Below are positions 47,517 to 58,015 of a stretch of 64,000 nucleotides of DNA, piece after piece; within the stretch, counting starts at the first letter, position 1, and each line of letters opens with the position of its first letter. The DNA is from Cenococcum geophilum 1.58 (taxonomy: Eukaryota; Ascomycota; Dothideomycetes; Gloniales; Gloniaceae), in assembly GCA_001692895.1 (NCBI GenBank), contig KV748202.1, positions 186,001 through 250,000 of the forward strand, read 5' to 3'. The notes under the pieces were generated by a model. That model saw nothing but the letters and a program-made list of their open reading frames with translations. It ran no database searches and had not been told where the DNA came from. Made by a program: the position numbers and the translations under genes.

Positions 47517-49750
47517 TGCTACTAAAAGTAGTAGCTACAACGGCGTCTACAGCAGCGACTACCTTAGGATTAGGTAATAACACTAGTATAGTAAATACTA
47601 ACTCGTAACTAGTTACTATTAAATAGCTATAGGAAATAGTTAATTAATTAATAGATAATAATAGGATATTTAAAGAAAGGATTAATAGAATCGGAGTAGC
47701 TAAGGTTAAGTTACCCTTAATTAAGCGATTCTTAGGAGAAAAGTTAAAGCTTAAGGGATTTCTTATGTAAATGCACTTTAAGGTTATATAGGAAGGAGTT
47801 AAACTAGAAACGCTTATAGATTAAGTCGCTTACGCAGGATTGTTCTTAACGGGAAGAGCACTTAAGTAGTTTAAATTTTATCTTACGGAGGTATAGAAAT
47901 ACGGTATAATAACTATTAACTAGGAGGTATAATATAGTAGTAATTCTTAATTAATGTCTGATACGGATCCTATCTAGGCCTATGCAGACTACTCCGTCAT
48001 AGGGGGAAAACTTATAATTTATAGGAAGAAAACCCTATAGTTTGGGGGAGGAAAAACCCTATAAGCCACCTTAGTAGGATAAAAAACCCCGGTTTGCCAT
48101 ATTCGTCCGTAGCGGCGGCCCTGCGGGCCTACGGCTACATTCTATCCTCCTTAAATGTTTAAACTCCTTAGGAACCACTGCTTCCTTCTCTAGCTTATCC
48201 TAGCTAGGGTTCACTACGTCCTAGCTAGGCCTTGCCGTTTAATTACTATACACTTATAGTTGTATTCCGTATTTTAACCACCCCCTATATGCTATCTCTT
48301 ATTAACTATTACTATATACGCCATGCCTCCCCCCCCCCCTAAGGCCTATTAAAGGCGTAAGGGGGATTTATCTATAAACCACTATACTAAAAGGCGAGCG
48401 GGACGTATATGCCTAAGTATCTTTTATACCTAGGCCCTAGTCACTAGGCCCTCACTAAGGGTTACCACTCCTTAAGAGAAGACAGGAAAACCGTATAGTG
48501 TTATCTAGGCTGCTAGGTAGTATTTAATAGTTAATGGTAAGTGACCGTATGCTCTGCGGGCGATTGCCCTAGGGGTTAGAAGGGGCCGTATATTTGCTCG
48601 TTGCTTATTTATAATCGCTTATTTATCAATATAAGAGGTTGTTGATGCTCTCTACTAGGGGTTAGGGGATGTTATTGAATGCTATATATCCATATTAGAT
48701 CGTATAGGTGCCTTAATAGGAGAATAGTGTTGTTATTATTGCTGTAAGGGGCACTCAGTGGTTGTTTTCGAGATCTCACCATCCCATATAAAAACTTTTT
48801 ACCACCGCCCATAATACCTATAGCTACTACCACTAGGTTATATCGCACGCTATATAACGTCTCTGCGTTGGCTCTAAGTCTAAACTTTAAAGACTTAGGT
48901 TCGTAGCCGTCACTACGTACAGGTGCAGAGTCCGTTTTTGACGGCCAGGAGGTATAATATATATTCTTAAGTTAAAATAGGTTCGCGGAATAATTAATGT
49001 AGATATTTAGAGACCCGGAGGCAACTATAATAGTAGAAAAAAAACTTTAAAACCTAGTATAAAGGACTTTAGTAATTAAATATACGACGTAGTTTTAAAT
49101 ATTAGCAATATAGGTTAAATAGAATAATAAAGCGCTTATAGTATAGTATAAGTAAGGACTTAAGGTAAAAGTTTAGGATATAATTATTCTAATAGAAGAT
49201 GCGGATACTTTTAAGGATTTAATTAATTAAGTAATTAAGATTAATAATAGGATCTACTAAAGAGAGTAGACTAAGAAGGGTTAGGATAGAGTTCTATAAT
49301 TATATAAGGCGCAGAGTACGCATTAATAGAGTTAAAGTTAAAAACTATAATATAGCGCAGAGCTAATAGACCTAAGTAGTACTAAAGAATCTAAAAGATA
49401 AAATAAGAAATTATAGAAACCTAGAGGATAAGGATTAAGTAATTAAAGGTCTAAAGAGTAGAGGCTAAACTAGGGATCTTAGCAGTAGAAGACATTTAGG
49501 CGGACTTTATAGCAAGAAAAATAGTTTAAAGAAGGGGCTTATATAAATTGCGGAAAATAAAGTTATTACGTTAAAGACTATAAAAGTAGTTAAAGTTACT
49601 ATATAGTAAAAGGAATAAAACTAATAGACGATATATACGTATATAGGGATAATAATATACTATAAAAAACAAAAGAATGTTTAATTAAAAGTTGTGCGTT
49701 TTGTTATAATAATATATACCAAATTTATAAGGACGCTAAGTACGGCGTAA
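47517..49750 (+). pseudogene. gypsy-A Gag remnant
   Basis: It starts at an ATG with MLLKVVATTASTAATTLGLG. The capsid part reads PLIKRFLGEKLKLKGFLMQM and LETLIDQVAYAGLFLTGRAL. After the 47937-48944 insertion it resumes with NRFAEQLMQIFRDPEA (about 48975) and NNKALIVQYKQGLKVKVQD. A zinc knuckle is at about 49550-49590 (YINCGK.SYYVKDY, Cys partly lost). Particle structural protein of a chromovirus; broken by RIP stops and the insertion. Confidence 0.85.
47937..48944. mobile_element. Unclassified 1008-bp insertion with 17-bp TSD
   Basis: Flanked by AGGAGGTATAATATA-containing 17-bp copies at 47920-47936 and 48945-48961; removal restores the Gag frame. The left end is GTAGTAATTCTTAATTAATG and the right end GTCCGTTTTTGACGG. 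Palindromes include AGTCTAAACTTTAAAGACT (48879) and CCGTTTTTGACGG. There is a C-run and no ORF, Gag, RT or clear poly(A). The TSD length suggests a non-LTR element (SINE or 5'-truncated LINE). RIP is lighter than around it. Confidence 0.75.
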
Positions 49751-49759
49751 GCTATTAGC

Positions 49760-51550
49760 TATAAGAGCTAAAATTATTAAAGTTTAGAGGAATTAACGAA
49801 CCAGTTTATAAATCGGATATTAAGGATAATAAATTTAATATAGGCGAAATATTTAGTAATAATAAGGTAATAAAGGTAGCTTACTAGGAGTATATATATC
49901 TTAAAGATGTTATATAGGAAGTAAAGGATAATTCCACTATAGAATAGGGAATATTAGTAGGGATTAAGACCCCGCTAAATACGATATCTATTACTTTATA
50001 AGACGTAAGAGAAGTAGAACAGCAAACTACTTCGGCACTTAATAAAGGCAAAAGGCCAAAAGCTTAAGATTCTTAGGAAGAGATAAGAGATAACTAAGAT
50101 TTTTAAGATAAAATAAGGTAAGCTTAAGGACCTATAACGGACGATAACCGATAGAGTAGAGTAATGGCTTAGTTTAGCAATATACAAATAAGCTTAGGAT
50201 GAAGTTTCCTAAAGGCATAAGATTCTCAAGACGAGATAAGTGAGATTTAAGACTCTTAAAACAAGATAAGAACACTAAAGAAGCCTAGTTAGACTAAGGC
50301 TAGAGTTAAGCTTAAGATAGAAGCCAGCCTAGGATTAAGAATCTTATAGGACTAAGATTTTAGCAACAGAATAAGGACTATTGAAGAAATTGCGAGTAAG
50401 GCTTAGTAATAGGATTAAAATATTAATACTAAGATTAAGAAGCAGAATAACTTTAAGGATTTACTTATAAGACGCAAACTAAAAAAGACTAGAGAGGAGT
50501 TTAGATAAAAAATCCTCGCATAGTAAGAACAGAAACTAGATAAGAGATTTAGTATATTAGGTTATATAAGGGACAGAGCACCTATATAAAGAATTACTAA
50601 TAGGCCTAGGGCAGGCATATTAAGAGCTAAGTGGCTTACTAAACTAGAAGATAAAGAGGATCTAGGAATCCCTACTAGATTTAAAGAACAACATATAAAA
50701 GGCTGTTACAATATAGTAATAAGAAGATACTTCCTTACAGATAGGCCGTATACACTCTAGTAGCTATACTAAAAGTGGTATAGATAACGATATAACGATA
50801 AGTGGGAAGATTTCTATATATAGTTAGATAAATAAGTTATCCAAAACTACCCAATTATAGAGAAGGCTATAACTTATATTAAAGGAGCCTTAATTATAAT
50901 GTTAAAGGATCTAAAGGAATAATTAAAGGACTAGAGAAGTAAGAGACGCATCTTAGTACCTGCAAATAAAGTTATAACGTTTAGATTTATATAATAAAGG
51001 TTTAAACTTAAAGATAAAGACGAGTTAAGAGTTAACCTAAAGCACCTAGTATACTATACGCTATTATAGATTATATACGTAGACGATATATATAAAATAT
51101 ACAAGAATCTAAAAGAAAAGAATTGGAAATACCCTATAAGGATATATTAGGCGCTAGATAAGCAATAGTATAGAAATGCTAAGTATATATATAGCTAGTA
51201 TCTAACAGAAGTTTAAGAGGAAGGAGACTTAATACTTTAATTAGGAAGACTCCTTACAGAAGAATGCTTAGATGGATAATAATAGTAGGAATGCCTAGAG
51301 AATACGTGTCTATAGTATATTAAAGATAAAAAGTAAACTAGGCATTAGTTAAAAAGTAAGCTAAGTATAATAGGATTAAATAGCTAATAGTTAGGAAAAG
51401 TAGAGGCCTATAGGACTAGAGGGAGCTAGTGGTAGAGCCTTAGACCCTTAAAGGAATTTAAGGACAACACCTAAATTTATAAGTTAAATAGTAAGATTAG
51501 TAGTTTAAAGCGCTAATAGATAGTAGAGCAACGCGAAACTATATCTTACT
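49760..51550 (+). other. gypsy-A region between Gag and protease
   Basis: Frames rich in Lys, Glu and Asp codons with many RIP stops; probably the linker between Gag and protease of the same polyprotein. No domain recognised. A minus-strand frame at 49996-50187 is a shadow. Confidence 0.5.
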
Positions 51551-51559
51551 AGTAGTAGT

Positions 51560-54500
51560 TAAGAGAATAGGATTACCTTATAGATAGAAGGAATAATCTT
51601 ACCTATTAGTTATAATTTTAGGAGATCTAATAGCCTATAGAGGAGGGATTATNAATCTTAAAACAGGACCTATTTAGATAACCATTAAAGGGAGANAAAT
51701 TNAGATGTCTTTTAATATCCTACTATTAGGACGGGATAAGGCAGTATTAGGAATGCCTTAGTTACAGAAATACAATCTAAGGATTAATTAGATTATAGGT
51801 TAAGTTAATATTAGAAATACTTAACGCCGTAAAATGTAATAGTAAACTAAGTTAGTATAGTACTAAGTTAGAGCGACATATAAAGAGACTAAGGAAGGCT
51901 TAAGTTATATACTAAAGAGATACTATAAGTATGGCAAAAAACTATAGAGCCCAGAAAGTAAGAAGCTAGTAGATTATATAATATAGGACTATAAGATAGA
52001 GTTAGAACTAGGAATAAGTCTAAGGTTCTTTCTAACCTATAAGCTTACTAAAGAAGAGGCTAGAGCACTTAAAGAGTTTGTCTAAGAAAACTTACAAAAG
52101 GGATATATCAAACTATTATAGTCATTAATGGGTTATCTAGTACTGTTCGTACCAAAGAAGAACAGAAAACTTAAGTTATGTATTAACTATAAACAGTTAA
52201 ATAGCATCACTTAAAAGGATAGGTATTCTTTACCCTTAATTAGCGAAATTTAGAATTAGATAAGTAACGTATAAATCTTTACAAAGATAGATTTAAGATA
52301 GGCGTACTATTAGATTAGAATTAAGGAAGGCAATAAATAAAAGGCAGCCTTTAGATTAAGAGAAGGACTATATAAACCATTAGTAATGCAATTCGGGTTA
52401 ATAAATACACTAGTAACGTTTTAGAAACAAATTAATAGTGTATTAAGAGAGCACCTTAATAAGTTTGTTATGGTATACCTTAATAATATTATTATCTACT
52501 TAATAACTAAGGAAGAATACGGGGAATACATTAAATAGGTTTTAAAGAGACTATAAGAAGAACAGATGCTAGTAGCAATTAAGAAATGCGAGTTCTTTAT
52601 AAGGAAGACTAATTTCGTTAGATTTATTATTAAACTAGGTTATATTAGTATGGACCTAAAGAAAATTAAAGCTATAGTAAGTTAGTAAGAACTAGAGAAT
52701 ATAACGCAGTTAAGGTTATTCTTAGGGTTTTGTAACTACTATAGGAGGTTTATAGTATAATGGTTAAAGAACATTAAACTATTTACTAGGCTTATAAAGA
52801 AAGAGGAACTATAGGTATAGGGAGACAAGTAAATAAAGTTGTTTAAAGAACTTAAGGAACTATTTACCTAGGAACTAATTCTTAAAATCTACTAACTAGG
52901 ACTAGACACGGTTATAGAGACAGATATATTAGACTACGTACTAGGAGTATACTTGCTATAAAAGCACAAGGACGCATAGCATCTAGTATTATACTATAGT
53001 AGAAAGATAACACTACTAGAGTTAAACTATAACGTCTATAATAAGGAGTTATTAGGTATAGTTATAGCACTTAAGGAATAAAGAGCATTCTTATAAGGTA
53101 TAGAAAAACTATTTATAGTTAAGATGGATTATAAGAACCTAATAGGGTTCCTAATAACAAAAGAACTTAATTATAAATAAGTTAGATAGGCAGAGATGCT
53201 TATAGAATACTATTTTAAGATTTAGTATACTAAAGGAACTAAGAATATAAGAGTAGATACACTTAGTAGAAAAGCTAAACTATAAAACGACGAAAAGCTA
53301 TTAGGAGTAATGCTACGCAGAGATAAGGATAGATAGATTAGATATAACTACCCTAAACTAGTAGTAACTTAAGAGAATAATAAACTAAAAAGAGTCTATA
53401 AGACACCAGAAAGCTTTTAGGTATAAAGAATTCTAGAAGTATAGCTAGAAGATCCACAGATAGATATATATATAAATTAAGAAGTAAAGTATATCCTAAA
53501 GAGTATAGCAGAGCATTTTATGGGAGATTTCTATAAGGGAATAACTTAAGGACATAATGGAGCAACGGGCTTAGTATTAAGACTTTAAGAAGAATATATT
53601 ATTAACAGAATCTAAAATATCGCAAGGAAAGTAATAAAAGAGTATTTAGATTGCTAAAGAAATAAACTAATAAGGCATAAGCTATATGGGGGGCTATAAC
53701 CTATTAAAATACCAAAGAGACTATAGGAGGTTATATTATAGGACTTTATCGTTAAGTTACTAAAGTTAAAAGATCCTATTACCGAATAAGAGCACGACGT
53801 AATCTTAGTAATAGTAGATAAGTTAACTAAATAGGGCTACTTTATAGCATGCACAGAAGAAATCTCAGTAAAAGATATCGCTAAAATCTATATTAAAGAA
53901 GTATTTATAAGATATAGAGCACTAAGTAAGATTATATTAGATAGAGATCTAAGATTTATAACAGCATTTTAGGAAGTGTTCTTAGCAGAGTAAGGAGTTA
54001 GAGCAGTAACTTTTACCATATATTATCCGCAGACAGACGGCTAAATGGAAAGACTAAATTAGACGCTAGAATAGTATCTAAGACATTATATTAATTATAT
54101 ATAGAACAATTGGGTATTGCTATTACCAGTTATATAGTTTATATATAATATAATACTATAGGAAGGAATAGGCATATTACTATTTAAGGCAAATTATAGA
54201 TATAAGCTAAGAATATTGTTATTACCATAATAAGTAAAAAAGATAAACAGTATAGCTAAAGAAAGAATAAAGACGTTAATAAATCTTTATATAGACCTTA
54301 TAGAATTAGTAAAGAAAGTATAAGAAAGAATAAAAAGGTACTATAATGCTAAGAGATCTAAGGGACTAGATCTTAAGGAGGGAGATAAAGTATAGCTACT
54401 ACACAAAATTTTTAAGAGTTAATAACTAAGTAAGAAGTTAGACTATATTAGACTAGGACCTTTTAAAATTATATAAAGGATTTCACCGGTTATATTTAAA

Positions 54501-54780
54501 TTAAACCTACTAGCTAAGATAAAGATCTACCCTATATAGTATATTATAATGCTAGAGCTAGTATATAGTAATATTAAGCCACTAGTTTATAAAGTAGACA
54601 TATATAAAGGATAAGAGGAAGACAAATAGTAAGTTTTAAAGATTGTTAGTTATAAGGATATTAATAATAAAATATAGTATAAGGTTAAGTAGATAGGCTA
54701 TAATAAGACCACCTAGGAACTACTAGAGAATTTAAAAAATGCTATAAGAAAGGTATAGGAGTATTAAAAGAAATTAGGTT
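51560..54780 (+). pseudogene. gypsy-A Pol remnant
   Basis: The protease region holds FNILLLGRDKAVLGMPQLQK (about 51710). RT: LFVPKKNRKLKLCINYKQLN (52143), FTKIDLRQAYYQIRIKEG (52275; motif A), PLVMQFGLINTLVTF (52378) and MVYLNNIIIY (52470; YxDD with Asp to Asn). RNase H: IETDILDYVLGVYLLQKHKD (52915). Integrase: GHNGATGLVLRLQEEYIINR, TKQGYFIACTEEISVKDIAK, LDRDLRFITAFQEVF (53935) and QTDGQMERLNQTLEQYLRHY (54030). A chromodomain-like end follows (YKVKQIGYNKTTQELLENL, about 54670). The frame is continuous apart from RIP stops; a few N near 51650-51702. Confidence 0.92.
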
Positions 54781-55501
54781 AGGCAGTATTAATAAAAAAG
54801 GATTGCTAAAAAATAAGTTACCTAAGGGGAACTTAAGAGGAGCAGTTACTAAACTACTTAGATTTATTTCCTTCTTAGATAGAAAAAAATCCGTTCTTTC
54901 GTTGCTAAGTCCCTGTAAATCTTATTCTATAAGTTTCCACTCCTTAAAATAACCCTTTTTATAAACCTTTTTAAGATAGAGTAACTAAGCAGACGCCGCG
55001 ATATAGGCTTTTAGGGCCTTCCGCTCTATATTATAAGAATATTCTAACCTAGTAAGGGCTTAAGATAGTTTACTATCTAGCCGCGTAGTAGTAGATTAAA
55101 TATAAAACCCTAAGATAAATTAGTTAAGGAACTAGACGACTATTAAGAGTAATAAGTTGCGTATATTTAGCATTAGAGATAGAGTAAACGTTATAGGACG
55201 AATAAATATTCGCTTTAGTGCACTCTAAGCAAAAGGACGGTTATCGCGAAGATAGACTTGCTAACGCAATATAGACTAACCCCTCTTTTAAACAACGAGA
55301 ATATGGAGATAGTATAATCTTACTAAGAGATAATATTGCAGTAATAGTACGAGCACGACGTTGCGCCTATAAAGAAGAAGAAGTTTTAGGTATAATAAGT
55401 AATAATATTAACTAAATTAATTAGACGGATATTACACCTTTAGTAAACAACTTAGAGATATTAGGAATCTTTAAGGACAAAAATAAAAAGGAGGGAGATA
55501 G
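54781..55501. other. gypsy-A 3' untranslated region
   Basis: About 700 bp from the end of Pol to the polypurine tract. Some frames read protein-like for short stretches, but no domain was recognised. The purine-rich run GGACAAAAATAAAAAGGAGG leads into the 3' LTR. Confidence 0.55.
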
Positions 55502-55918
55502 TATTACGGACGCTTTAAGTACAATATTATAACTACTAGGAAGGGAGTTAGAAGAAGCTAGTTAGTTAATAGGCACGGTCTAGAATGGATCCGGTAGAGC
55601 TATATAATAAGAAATAGTAGCTAAGGTTATATAACGTTATATACAGTATACGCAATATATAAGGGGAACGTACGTATAATGTATATAATGCGTATATTAT
55701 ATATAAAGGGGATTTCTTAAGAGTACGGTTATGTATTTAAAGGACCACAGTCCCTACTTAGATAGTTCTCTCCTTTATAGTAAATCTTAGAATACAATTA
55801 GAGTTAATCTGTTAGGCAACTACTCCACTAGTTATTATTACGTTATTAACTTCCTATTTACCTATATACCTAGCCCATTAATAAGTCCACCGTAGCTCCT
55901 ACTATAAGGCTTGTTATA
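55502..55918 (+). repeat. gypsy-A 3' LTR
   Basis: TATTACGGACGCTTTAAG to GGCTTGTTATA, then TSD TAAGA. Closely matches the 5' LTR apart from the 59-bp gap and transitions. Confidence 0.92.
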
Positions 55919-56187
55919 TAAGAACAAGACATTACGTAAAGGAGAGAAGGGAATAATAAGAGAATTATATAATTAAATAGTTAGGGGCCTTTAGTAGTTA
56001 ATATATGCGTATATACGCACGCGGTCTTTAATGGACTTTAGTAGAATTTAATTAATCTAGTAGAACTTAGCAGAAGTCAATTAAGTTATTAAAATTCGGC
56101 AGAATTTGGTTAAAGCGTCGGAATTTATCTGTTAAGTGTTTTACTAAGACATTCCTACTATAACTGAGCTAGTTCCGTTACACCTTT

Positions 56188-56703
56188 TTACCCTAGCTAA
56201 GACGCTAGAACCTTAGTTAAATACTACTAGTATAAAGCTATTAAGTTCCTTAATTAATCAAAACCCCTAATTTAAACTTATTTCTAAAGAAGAAGCCTAT
56301 CTAAAATAGGAGATCTATAGTAATATAGGCGATATTAATATTATAAAAGGTAGAAGAACTAAAACGTCCTTAATGAGTTAAATAGATTACCTAATAGATA
56401 TTAAGCAATTAGATACCCTTCCTACCTTCTATAAAGCCTTTACTACTAAAAGTAGATATTACTAAAAGTAACTATACTGTAATAAGCTTCTATTACTACC
56501 TTATAGCTAAAAGGAGCTTTAAGCTTACTTATATAAAGATAGCTTTACGGAAGCCATAAATAAGAAATATAATAACCTTAAGTAATAAGGGACATTTAAG
56601 AACGTTAAACGGATAGTATTGCTTAATATCTTACCTATTACCTAGGTGTTTACTTATAAGTTTAATACTAGTAGATATCTAGTTAAATTTAAAGCCCGTC
56701 TTT
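56188..56703 (+). pseudogene. copia-B Pol fragment leading into the reverse transcriptase
   Basis: Continuation of the frame cut at 23103. It ends with LNILPITQVFTYKFNTSRYL and VKFKARL, the conserved start of the copia RT domain. LINE2 then interrupts it; at 59747-59808 the frame resumes with (Y)I-[stop]-GNLQQLSKKDIY-like text before copia-A2 cuts in. Confidence 0.82.
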
Positions 56704-57179
56704 TTTATTTTTATTTTTATTTTTATTTTTATCCGTTGTATTATACTACGTACAATACTGCGCATGCAGCCTCTAGGCTATAGCGCTATAGTCCTATATA
56801 CATAAATCCCTTAGGGCAGCTTAATATGTACTAGTAACTATGTCCTAGTAGTTTATAAGCCCCTAAACTAGGGGTTTATAGTTCCTTAGTAAAATACTAA
56901 GTTATAAGCAACTACTAGGTAATGAGAAAACGGTAAAAAACTATAAGAAATAAGAAATCCTAACGCCTATCCCTATCCTTTTGTAATTTAATTCTATCCT
57001 TTTGCTTACTAATATCTCTTTACTAGAAGCCTAGTAGGAGTTACGTCCTTCTATAGATCCTGCTATTATTAGCCACTTTCTAGTGGCTATCCCTATCCTA
57101 CTTAGAAATAGAAAAAGCGCCTCTTTTTCTTTTAGTGTACAAAATAGCTTCTTTAGAGAGAGAGAAGAGCTTAGTTTCT

Positions 57180-58010
57180 TTTACATTTCTCTTCTTTCTT
57201 CTCTATATAGGTTGTAGTCTAGTAGTAGGTGCCTAGGGGTTTATAGTGCTCTATATTCCCTAAAGCATCTACTATCTTTATCCTCCCCCCCTATTACTTT
57301 AGAGAAGGATTTAAAATAGCCTTTTAGAATATTTATCCTTAGGGGCTTTAAGAGAAAAGGAATAGCTTCCTTTATATATCCTAATATAGTGTTTTCCCTT
57401 ATTCTTATTCTGCTGCTAGTTGTTTTTCCACTATTCTAGTATCTTTTCTCTTGCTGCTCTCCCTATATAGGCTAGGGAGGTATAAAAAGATTATAGTTTT
57501 CTTCTAGAAAGGCCCTTTTTAGCTAGCTTATCTGCTATTTCATTCCTATAGATTTTTAGATAGCTAGGAACCTAGTAAAAGTTAATAGAAATCCCCTTAC
57601 TAGCTAAATAGGAACAGCTTTACGTAATTTTAAAGACTAGTTCTTGCCCCCCTATAAGAGATTTAAGCTGTAATCTTTTAATAGCTGCTTGGCTATCTAT
57701 AAAGATATAGACTTATTTCTCTTCTAGTCTTTATTGTTTTAGGTGCTCTAGGGCCCTATAGACTGTATAAAGCTCTGCGTTTATAATTTCCATATAGGGT
57801 TCTAGATTCCAGTTTGTTGCATATTTAATCCTATTTCTCTCCCCTATTTTATATATAGCAGCTATATTTAATTTATTGTCTTTAGAGCCATCTATATAGT
57901 ATAAATCTACTAGGTCCTACTCTAGGGATTCTTATAGATTTTCTACTAGTCTTAAATGTTCTTATATAGCTTCTTCCTTACTACCTTTTAAGATAGAAAA
58001 GGATGCGGGA
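57180..58010 (-). pseudogene. LINE2 ORF2 C-terminal part: RNase H and Cys/His tail
   Basis: The minus strand reads NAELYTVYRALEHLKQ (about 57740), VYIFIDSQAAIKRLQ (about 57680, containing the RNase H D-S-x-A signature), YLKIYRNEIADKLAKKG (about 57525, for W-x-P-G-H-x-G-x-x-G-N-E-x-A-D-x-x-A-K), then QTPRHLLLDYNLYREER (about 57200). The last is the C-terminal zinc motif of Tad-like LINEs. RNase H would remove the RNA strand during retrotransposition. Only a few RIP stops. Upstream domains are absent. Confidence 0.87.
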
Positions 58011-58015
58011 CAGGT

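Larger units (their letters stand above)
46999..55918 (+). mobile_element. Ty3/gypsy chromovirus gypsy-A
   Basis: LTRs 46999-47474 (476 bp) and 55502-55918 (417 bp; 59 bp shorter by an internal indel). TSD TAAGA at 46994-46998 and 55919-55923, with the empty site preserved at about 23190. The polypurine tract AAAAAGGAGGGAGA lies before the 3' LTR. Order Gag, protease, RT, RNase H, integrase, chromodomain-like end. Gag is split by a 1-kb insertion. Confidence 0.94.
23104..56182 (-). mobile_element. Ty3/gypsy chromovirus gypsy-C, expanded to 33 kb by nested insertions
   Basis: The 3' LTR is 23104-23448; the 5' LTR is 46912-46998 plus 55924-56182, itself split by gypsy-A. TSD CCTTT lies at 23099-23103 and 56183-56187. 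The polypurine tract AAAGGGGGGGG (minus strand) abuts the 3' LTR at about 23449-23464. Internal order on the minus strand is Gag, protease, RT, RNase H, integrase, chromodomain. Element D, gypsy-B, a 190-bp and a 268-bp insertion sit inside. Without them the element is about 6-7 kb, normal for the family. Confidence 0.9.
46912..56182 (-). repeat. gypsy-C 5' LTR, split by gypsy-A
   Basis: Pieces are 46912-46998 (TATAAGGGCGCGAAGAG...CGCTAAGA) and 55924-56182 (ACAAGACATTACG...TTCCGTTACA). Together they make 346 bp, matching the 345-bp LTR at 23104-23448. Confidence 0.9.

Noticed and set aside
48865..48925. tRNA-like promoter boxes (TTGGCTCTAAG and GGTTCGTAGCC) in the 1-kb insertion
   Set aside because: Spacing and flanks do not fold as a tRNA, and the boxes lie at the far right end; too weak to call a SINE head.
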